This document shows, one piece after another, positions 56,139 through 64,000 of a stretch of 64,000 bases of DNA. The translations under genes and the position numbers were made by a program. The DNA comes from Microdochium bolleyi. Lineage: Eukaryota > Ascomycota > Sordariomycetes > Xylariales > Microdochiaceae. The stretch spans positions 434,001 to 498,000 of the forward strand of contig KQ964262.1 in assembly GCA_001566295.1 (NCBI GenBank), given 5' to 3'. How positions within the stretch are numbered: the stretch's first letter is position 1; the number at the start of each line of letters is the position of its first letter. The notes under the pieces are model-generated. The model was not told where the DNA came from. It saw nothing but the letters and a program-made list of their open reading frames with translations, and searched no databases.

Positions 56139-57097
56139 CTTCGGATGATCGAGATCGAGATCGAGTCGGGTAATTGTCGTGAGAGAGTTAACAAAGGTCG
56201 GGACGGGAGAGGAACGGTTTCCTGTCGAGCGGTCGTGTGGCAGTCAAACGATTGTGAGTCGGGGATCGAGGGAGTGTAGAACGAGTAGTGTGGCCGGCAT
56301 TCAAGACTGTTTAAGAGAAGGATGCTTCCTTTTGAAAATCGGTATGGAATGGACCAACGCCCGGTTCGTACCTGACCCGAGAACGAAAGACTAAGTCATT
56401 AGATCTCCGAGTCGTACCGCAAGCGAGGCTGGTGTGCATGAGCAGCGGGTCTGTGTTCAGAACCTTTTGAGGCTGTGTTGACCCTGTCCAGGAGATTCGT
56501 CCCGCAGGGGGGCCCAAGGCAGCAAGCAAAATTGAGCGAAAACTCGCCTGGAAGTTGGCATGAGAGACATGCGGGTGCCTGCGCGCGCGGCATGTTGTGT
56601 GGTGGCTTGCAGCTGTCGTATTCTATCCGAAATGCGCATCTATACGCTCCATCCCGAACCGGCGGTGGGGCCGAGTCCACCGAAACCCGCTAACTTGGCG
56701 TAGGGCGGAGTTGCAAATGAGCATGGACTGCGCGTTGACAACTTGCTGTGCCAAGGCCCGAGAATAGAACTCGCCACCATGTTGCGCACAGACTGAGGCA
56801 TACGGCGCCCTAAACAGAAAGCTGCAACATCTCTGCCGACGGAGAGGGAAGCTTGGCGTCACTGCCCACGATCACAACTTTGGTGTCATTCCACACGTCT
56901 TCCTGACCAAAAGTCGGTGGCTGTTGTACAAACACACCAGGTGTCGGTTAGAAAAGCCAACACAGAGGAACACCATCATTTATGAGGCAAAAGATTGAAG
57001 CTTCAAAATATATATTCATACTATATATCTGCGGATCGTGATGAATGGTACGCTTGTTCAGTGACAGCTATCGAGCAGTATGTTCCAACGTTTGATA
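56139..57097. other. Intergenic, RTA1-like promoter
   Basis: Promoter of the RTA1-like gene and 3' flank of the glucosyltransferase gene. It has AT runs at 57003-57027; no gene is recognised. Confidence 0.5.
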
Positions 57098-60000
57098 TCA
57101 AGCACGCCCACTCTGGTGCCGGAACCATTTCATGATCTCCTCGATTTCAGAATCATCGACAGAAGACAACTGCGATGCCATGGCGTCAACTTGGGCTCCC
57201 TTGGATCTCAGGACTGCCTGAGTTCTGCCTTTCTTGGCCATCAGCGATTTCTGGATCCCGAGGGCCGGGTAGCCCACCAAGCCAAATAATGCTACAAGAG
57301 GCAGCCGTCAGTAACGTCGACTTCAATCCTTGCTGAGCAGTGGAAGCAGCAAGCGAGTCGAAGTACTATGGGAGATTGAAAGCGTACCTGTGCCTGGCTT
57401 GGTCAAGAGCCCCATTGTGCCTTTGCCAGCACCTTTCAAGAAACCCACGAAGCCTTCTTTCTTGGCGCCTTGCCATGGCTGCATGACGACACCCGTGACT
57501 CCGTGATACATTCCGTCTCCGAAAGTCTGTGGCGAAAGGGTCAGCAACTATATCGCGAGTTCCGGTCCAGCGTACTGAAGTACGAACCTTGGCTGCCACA
57601 GTGCCACCGCTCTTCCAGTCCGTCACTTTTCCATGGTCCTTGACCTCTTCTCCGTATAGCCGCGGGACGTTCTTCATGCCCTCTGCGAGGGCGAGGGGCG
57701 TGTCGACTAGAGTCCCCTTGACCAGCACGCCCGTCATCTTGGCAAAACTGCCGCCCACGGCCACAGTCGCTTTGCCGGCCGCGGATGCAGAGCTCCCGAT
57801 CGTAGAGGCGTGCTTGTACGCCTTGTACGGGTCTATGAAGAGGCCGCCGAGGGAAGCAGTGAAGTCTGTCACGACGCCGAGGGTGGAGGCAGCGCCGCCT
57901 GAGACCGGATCCCAGCGACGAACGTCCGTGTCTAGCTCCTTCACGCCAAGCCTGTCCGGGAACCATTTAGTCCGAGAACAATGTCAGAGATTCTCGAAGG
58001 GGGGGAAACTCACAGTTCTAGCTCATTCAGCTTGATTAGCTTGCGTGCTATAAGCACAGCTACAGCCTGGTCCGAAAGCTTGACCACCCGCGTGTTCTTG
58101 CTGACGGTCCATCTGGCAACCTGGCTTCGCGTGACGTCGCACGACATAGCATCAAGCGGGAGGTGGCGATGGAAAGACTCAACGGCGGCCTGGACACCTG
58201 TCTCACTCCGCATCTTCTGTGCAATGGCACGCGCAGCCTCGGCTGCCGGTGCTGAGGTCAGATAATTGAATCCTTGCACTAAGACGCTTACTTTCAGCTC
58301 CTTTTGCGGGATGGGAGCCGGGCCTGCTCCGGCGCTGGCGACGACATTGCCCCAGAAAGGCTGGCTGCACAACAACGTGATTAGTATAACACTTGGTGAG
58401 GCGTGCACGAAACGCACGAGTGAAGTTACACTTACTCGCCAAAGAATGGCACAATCAGGGTCGGCCGCGCATTGATAAGCCCACAGGCAGTTGTGCCAGC
58501 CCCTCCGTGATGCATGACAGCCACGACCTGCTTGAATAGCCATTCTGAGGTTCCACCAGCGGAGTTTCAGCAGCGTACTGGGAGCTGTGCACATTGCTGT
58601 CATCTCGGAGAGTTCACTTACCATGCGGGCAGTCTTCGAGATAGAAGACATCAGCATTACTGATACTATCGCCACCGAGCTTGCTCCATCCGCGCGAGAT
58701 GAGCAGGCGGAGTCCGCAAGCCCGCGCCGCCTCGAGTATCACGCTGTGTAGACGCTCCGGATCTTCCAGGACAATGCTGCCGAAACCGACGTATAACGGT
58801 GGCGGGCCGGCAGAGAGGAAGCGAGCGAGGTCCGCCGGCGGACTGTACTCTGGCTCGTCCCGCATGAAGAACCCGCAGACATCTGTACATCATTATTCCA
58901 TCCGGTCAGCAGACAGGTCTCCCTTTCTCTGCACTGCATGTCGGTTTCCTCGTGTAATGGTAAAGGAGAGCTACGACCCGCCAAAGTATAATTAGGCAGA
59001 AGAGGACATACCGATCTCCGCCCCCCAGTCACCGGGCTTCGCGACCAAGGCCGGCGACCAGCAATAGGTGTGCGGAATTTGAAGATAGCTCACGATGGAT
59101 GGCCCTACCGTGTTCGACACGGGATCCAAGTCGAGCGTTTTCTTGCGCCAACTGTTGATCACGTCGCCTAGTCTACATCACGTTATCGTCAGCATCATCA
59201 CTCCTTGGCAAACAGGGCAATCAAGCTGCGCACCCTTGCCACGTCATGAGCTCCACCAGGCCGTACGTGAGCCAGTTGGCGACGCCAGGCTCCATGTCGC
59301 TTGCGGTCATCTTGACAAGGGGGTGCGGGAACGCCCGCGTCGCGCTCCAGGGCATCGTAAACATCACGTGCGCGGGGACCCCGAGCGCCTGCGCACAGTG
59401 GACGTGGGCGAAGCTCGGCGGGTTGGCGATGATGGCATCGGCGACAAAAGGCCGGCCCGAGCCGGCGTCCGGCTCGACGCAGGACTTCCAGCAGCCGTGC
59501 AGCATCTCGGCCATCATCTTGCGCTTGCGCCCGATGTCGCCCCCGCGCATCGCTTCCATCGACGGCATGAGGCCGGGGTTCTTGACCATGTACTACACCA
59601 ACACAAAATAGTGGTCAGCGTGGGGGGAGTGATGGTCGGCTTGGCCGTCTTGGCATGACTTGAGGGTGGTACTGGTGATACTCGCACCGAGGCTACTACT
59701 CACCGCCATAAGGTCTGTCGGGTCGCCTCCGATGTCATAGAATTCCAAGCCAGAATCCCGAACAAACTTGTCGAAGCACCCGTGAGTGGCCAACCGGACT
59801 CGGTGGCCGTGTCTCTGCAGGGCGGTGCCATAGGCAATGAATGGTTGAACGTCGCCTGCGAGCTCATAGTCAGCTATCTAACACTAGCTGCACAGACGCA
59901 CGCGCAGGGTTGGTGGCGAACCTCTGCTTCCGACCACCTGTATGACTACGTTGAGGTTGGGGACTGGCCTCGTGCGGTGCTCGGATTGCTGGGTGCTGAA

Positions 60001-60293
60001 TTGCTGATGGAGCTTGGTCGTCGGACGAGCCTCAGGAATGAGGCTGCCAAGCTTGGCTGGGTCGGACGACGACAAGGCTACGTTGAGCGTACCATCCGCT
60101 GTTGGCAGCAGCCATCATCAGTTTCACGGCTCTAGGATGAGGCCAAAGCACGACATGCGGACTTACACGTCAGACTTGTCGATGTCGTCAACAGTGGGCC
60201 AGCCGAGATCAACTCATACGGCGGCGGTGGGATGTCGTCCATCGAGGAGCGGCGGCTGCCAGGCTGAGTCTTGATTGACACGGGCGTGGACAT
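57098..60293 (-). CDS. Sterol-glucosyltransferase-like protein (GT28-type), 11 exons
   Basis: Eleven exons join in frame to 797 residues: 60293-60167, 60098-59922, 59855-59704, 59592-59234, 59172-59012, 58882-58622, 58544-58436, 58364-58014, 57951-57588, 57526-57388 and 57291-57098. The donor-fold N-domain shows VVIQVVGSRGDVQPFIAYGT and HRVRLATHGCF. The UDP-sugar site is MHHGGAGTTACGLINARPTL followed by VPFFGDQPFWG, the signature of UDP-glucose:sterol glucosyltransferases. PPLYVGFGSIV is also typical. It lacks the GRAM and PH domains of Atg26. A C-terminal extension of about 230 residues (AVGGSFAKMTGVLVKGTLVDTP, GVTGVVMQPWQGAKKEG, GLVGYPALGIQ) is rich in Gly and amphipathic segments and may bind membranes. 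It probably glucosylates a sterol or other lipid. Confidence 0.88.
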
Positions 60294-60439
60294 CGCGATA
60301 CCGATTGTTGGTCAAGTGTGCAGTGTCAGATGGGGCCTAGGGTGCGTAGGAAGTTGGCTGGCACAGGGATTCAGCAAGAGAAGATAGGAGATCAGAGACA
60401 ATTCTTGAAATGACAATGCTACGCTGCAGCACCAGGAAA

Positions 60440-60562
60440 TACAGGGCGGTCCTTGATAATCTGGTATGAAGCGGCTGGGCGGCATTAGGCTGCAGGATAA
60501 GCAGATACGGGGCAGTTCTTCGTCGTCTACAATCCTACGTAAGGCGAAGCGGCTGAGCGGCA
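60440..60562. repeat. Imperfect direct repeat
   Basis: Two units about 78 bp apart share the core GAAGCGGCTGRGCGGCA (60468-60484 and 60546-60562) and a similar TACRGGGCRGT start. It lies in a divergent promoter. Confidence 0.6.
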
Positions 60563-60718
60563 GAGCCCCAACGGACCAGGCGAAACTCAAGTGGAACACT
60601 TACTACATCCAGACTACTTACTGCATGGCATCGGCATGTCACGCTGGAGAAAGCATAATGTCCCGGCCCCACCGCGGGCCACCACCGCGACCGGTAGTTG
60701 CGGCGCTAATGGACGATG

Positions 60719-60758
60719 CTCGTTTAGTTACGCTGCTGCTCGTTTAGGTACGCTGCCG
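60719..60758. repeat. 20-bp tandem duplication
   Basis: Two adjacent copies of a CTCGTTTAGNTACGCTGCNG unit differ at two positions. It lies about 300 bp before the GH78 ATG. Confidence 0.7.
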
Positions 60759-61061
60759 CGGCTCAGCCACGACACGACTCCAAGGCGCGGCACTCCACCA
60801 CGCACAGCATCCCGGCTGCCTGGCACGTTCAAGCCCCCAAGCAGTTTATGGCAGTCGGCGGAGCTTTCTGCTCTGGTCCTTCCCTGTAGCCCATACTCTC
60901 ATGGCTCGAGTGTTCCCATTCGATGCTCATAAATGAGCGCTTGTCTCTGCAAAGTGCGTCTTGACCTTTTAGTCTCATGTCAGCACACTCAGTATATTTC
61001 CTGTCGTTTACAACAAGTCATTCTTTACTACTTTCGCAATCACCAACTTCCCCTTGCCAGG

Positions 61062-63618
61062 ATGATACCTCGCGCACTCTCTGGGTATGTCCTCCTGAGT
61101 CTTGCTGCCCTCGCCTCGGGTGCGGCTCCCCACACGACACAGCCGCAAAGATCAATCAGTGGTATCCGTAACAGCAACCAACTTGTCACGGCGCAAGACG
61201 GGCTGATAGCGCTGACTGCGACGCAAAACGCGCCTGGCATCCTGGTCCTCGACTACGGTGTCGAGACAGAGGGGATTCCATCCTTTGAAGTTGTCAGCAC
61301 CGTTGGCGACACGTCCGTGTTCGAGGTCACTTATTCCGAGACGAAGGCCGCGCTGAGCCGCTACATGGTATGGACCTGGTGTAAATTTGGACAAAGGACT
61401 TGACGCTTGACGCCCTAACTGATTCGTCCTTATTCAATAGGGCGATGGGCCGCTTCCGCTTGCAGCTGCCATGGACACATACCGCGTCAACCAATACAAC
61501 ATCTCAGCGCCAGGGCAGATAGTGAACCGCCTAGTGCAGGGGGGGTTTCGCTACCAGAAGCTCAATCTCTCCTCGGTCGGCGGACTTGTCCTTCGTAATC
61601 TCGGCGTCACCCCGACCGTACATCGGACTCCCCTTACAGATCTTCCCGGATCCTTCCGCACCTCCAACAGCGCTCTCAACGACATCTGGACCGACGGAGC
61701 CAGAACGATCCAGCTCAGCGAGATCCCCAAGAACTCTGTCCCGGACTTCTGGCAGGTTTCGAGTGAGGGCATTCTGGTCGACAGCCAGGCTCCACAAGCT
61801 GCTGTTGGCCTGGTTGCGGCGTCATCGACCACCTATAATCTCGACTTCAAAGTAAAGGCCCTGAAAGGCGGATTCGCTTTCATCGTCCAGTCCGACACTC
61901 TGAACAGCGGCATCTACATCTCTGTGGACATTTCTGATGGATCCATCGCTGCTTATCTCGGAGGCACTGCCGAGGACACCTTGTTGGAGAAGAAAGCGCT
62001 TGCCGCGGGAGTGATCGACAAGCTGGATGTCTGGTATCAGGTCCACGTACAAGTTGCGGTCACCGATATCAAGGTATCGATCGACGGCAACACGGCTCTC
62101 GAGCTCACACAGACCAGCAGGTTCTTTGGCTCGTACGGGTTGGGTGCTTCGTTCGACCACCGGGCCGTCTTCAGAGAGCTGAAAGTGACTGACGCCGCCG
62201 GTGCAACGACCTACGAGCACTCGCTCACCGACGAGACCTGCTTCAACGACTTCCTGGTCGGCACAAACCCTCTTGATACATCGGTAGATGCGACACGGCG
62301 GGACCGCATCGCCTACACCGGCGACCTTGACATTGCAGGAACTGCGGCCCTCGCAAGCACACACGGCCTAGAGTTCATCCTGGGGACCTTGGAGCTCTTT
62401 GGCTCGCTTCAGGCCACGCCTGGATTCTTCATTCCCGCGGCAAAGATCCAGCAAGGCCCTGCGGCACCGATGGATTTCAACATCACTGGTCTTATCGGCT
62501 ACTCGTGGAATCTGCTGACCGCGGTCGCCCAGACATATACACACACTGGTGATGTCGACTTCGCCAAGACGTGGGCGCCCAAAGTGCAGAGGATGCTTGA
62601 CTGGTCCCACTCGCAGCTGCAGCCAAGCGGGCTGTTCAACTTGTCGGATGCTTCATTCGGCGGTGACTGGAACTACTACGACCCAGTGCAGTCTGGCGCC
62701 GTTACCAAGTTCAACGTCCTCTACGCGTACGCTCTTCAGGAGACAGCGCAGCTACTCACCGACGGCGGAATCGACACGGCCGTCTACCAGGACCGCCTCA
62801 CTGCACTACGGACCGCGATCGATACGCAGCTCTGGAGCGAGGACCTCGGGGCGTACGTAATGTCCGAGGTGAACCGTGATGGTTTTGCCCAGGACGCCAA
62901 CGCCATCGCCATTCTCGCGGGTGTCAATATCGACCCCACGCACTCGTCCGAGCGAATCCTGGCGACGCTGTCAGAGCAGCTCTCCACCCCTCGTGGGCCC
63001 CTGGCCTTCTCAACAGGAACTATCACGACCTATGGCTTCCAGCGCTACATCAGCCCGTATGCATCAGGCTATCACCTCCGCGCAGCCCTCGCGACTGGCA
63101 ACAGCGCCGCGGCCCAGGAGCTGCTTGACACGCTGTGGGCGCCCATGGCCGACAAGAACAATGCCAACTACACGGGCTGCTTCTGGGAGACGCTCGATGC
63201 CGACGGCGCGCCAGCGTTTGGGTTCCGCACGAGCCTCGCGCATGGCTGGGCCGCTGGGCCAACCGCCGAGCTCAGCCGTTTCATGCTCGGCGCCTCCGCG
63301 ACCCGTCCCGGCTGGACGAGCTGGGCCGTCGCGCCGCAGACGCTCGGCGAGCGCTGGGCCCGTGGCAGAGTCCCGACGCCCGCCGGGCCGCTTCGGGTCG
63401 AGTGGGCGTTCTGCGGCGTCAGTGGCCTGCTCAGCATGACCGTGCAGGGGCCTGAAGGGACCAAGGGCACGGTCAAGTTGCCTTCCCCGCTGCTCGTTGG
63501 CCTTTCCGAGAGCAGGATCCTTGTCGATGGCGTCATGATGGAGGGGACGTCCTTCGAGGTTCACGGCGGAACTGCTGTGCACATCGTCCAGTCGCACGCT
63601 CAGCGCCGGGAGAATTAG
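61062..63618 (+). CDS. Secreted GH78 alpha-L-rhamnosidase-like enzyme
   Basis: Exons 61062-61367 and 61441-63618 give 827 residues. The start is the ATG before a signal peptide (MIPRALSGYVLLSLAALASG). The first beta-sandwich contains LVLDYGVETEGIPSFEV. A LamG-like segment of about 140 residues (about 230-375: FKVKALKGGFAFIVQSD, GIYISVDISDGS, WYQVHVQVAVTDIKVSIDGN) is inserted before the barrel. The (alpha/alpha)6 catalytic domain begins at DATRRDRIAYTGDLDIAG (about 385-402), which matches the GH78 acid-residue motif. SWNLLTAVAQTYTHTGDVDFAKT, GGDWNYYD and WETLDADGAPAFGFRTSLAHGWAAGPT continue it. A C-terminal beta domain closes the protein. It should release rhamnose from plant glycosides or pectin outside the cell; substrate preference is unknown. 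Confidence 0.85.
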
Positions 63619-64000
63619 TACCCAGGCATCCAACTAGCCAGTCCGCACACCTTGAGATATTAGATACAAAGATTTGTCGACGGCCGGTGCCCAGGCTTGT
63701 AGAAAGATGTTTCTGCATTGGTACAGTAGAAATGTGACTGGTGTTGGACTACATTAGGTCGAGTACCCGTACTGTTCGCTCGTGGAACCACAGTGTGCCA
63801 GCTCACATTACTCCGATCATGACTTTCAGAGAAATTCCGCATGCACTCTTATTCCTGTAAAGGTTGTCCAGTCAGGTCATAGGTAGAGAAGGAGTTGGTC
63901 GGTGTAAATTGAAGGCCATGTTCATAGCAGCAGACGTGTCCAAAGCAAGCACAATTGCATGGCATGGCTTTGTTGGCCAGATGGCAAGGAAGCGAGCTCG
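63619..64000. other. Right edge, no gene seen
   Basis: 3' flank of the GH78 gene up to the window end. No coding sequence is recognised. Confidence 0.5.

Larger units (their letters stand above)
60294..61061. other. Divergent promoter with direct repeats
   Basis: 768 bp between the glucosyltransferase (-) and GH78 (+) genes. It holds an imperfect duplication (60440-60562) and a near-perfect 20-bp tandem repeat (60719-60758). No gene is seen. Confidence 0.5.

Noticed and set aside
58285..58324. Possible 40-nt intron in the glucosyltransferase (GTAAGC...CTGACCTCAG)
   Set aside because: Removing it would break the frame, and the retained residues fit the family helix after PIPQKEL, so the exon was kept intact.
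1..64000. CRISPR arrays, bacterial operons or phage elements
   Set aside because: No regularly spaced repeats or prokaryotic gene layout; introns and gene families are fungal throughout.

Overview
The window reads as nuclear DNA of a filamentous ascomycete (Pezizomycotina, probably Sordariomycetes). Genes are monocistronic and cut by short introns of roughly 45-130 nt with GTRNGT donors, CTRAY-like branch points and YAG acceptors. Coding sequence is GC-rich, and the families are typical of such fungi: Zn2Cys6 and bZIP/DUF3425 regulators, P450s, RTA1, AA11-type LPMO, GH3 and GH78 enzymes and a sterol-glucosyltransferase-like protein. I resolved 22 protein genes (exon joins checked by reading frame, one weak donor noted), one decayed F-box gene and one tRNA-Val with an intron.

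Layout. 0.7-2.1 kb: F-box pseudogene (-). 3.8-5.5: secreted histidine acid phosphatase (+). 5.9-7.9: P450 (-). 8.4-10.1 and 11.0-12.5: tandem C2H2 zinc-finger paralogues (-). 12.9-16.0: Zn2Cys6 regulator (-). 16.6-17.7 (-) and 18.4-19.5 (+): divergent fumarylacetoacetate-hydrolase-family protein and gentisate 1,2-dioxygenase. 19.8: tRNA-Val (-). 20.7-22.4: MFS sugar-porter-type transporter (+). 23.3-25.7: ankyrin-like/ClpB-like AAA+ ATPase (+). 26.3-27.0: coiled-coil protein (+). 27.6-28.6: secreted, probably GPI-anchored protein (-). 29.5-31.7: aldehyde dehydrogenase with 10 exons (-). 32.3-34.1: bZIP/DUF3425 regulator (-). 34.8-36.9: P450 (+). 37.7-39.6: MFS exporter-type transporter (+). 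40.2-41.1: AA11-like LPMO (-). 41.1-44.3: gene-poor. 44.3-45.8: Thr/Ser-rich secreted protein (-). 47.0-47.9: Gln-rich protein (-). 49.2-51.7: GH3 beta-xylosidase (-). 53.1-54.7: Zn2Cys6 regulator (+) with a GC-AG first intron. 55.1-56.1: RTA1-like membrane protein (-). 57.1-60.3: sterol-glucosyltransferase-like protein, 11 exons (-). 61.1-63.6: GH78 alpha-L-rhamnosidase-like enzyme (+).

How genes may work together. The dioxygenase/hydrolase pair would carry gentisate through ring cleavage to fumarate plus pyruvate. The shared promoter carries two CGG-N8-CCG inverted repeats almost exactly midway between the start codons; a Zn2Cys6 regulator lies next door, and a third copy of the motif lies upstream of the nearby transporter. 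A second possible group is aldehyde dehydrogenase, bZIP regulator, P450 and MFS transporter (29.5-39.6 kb), with no core PKS/NRPS gene in view. The LPMO, GH3, GH78 and phosphatase genes suit a plant-biomass-associated lifestyle. The AAA+ ATPase and its coiled-coil neighbour look unlike the surrounding housekeeping and catabolic genes and are the least explained part of the window.
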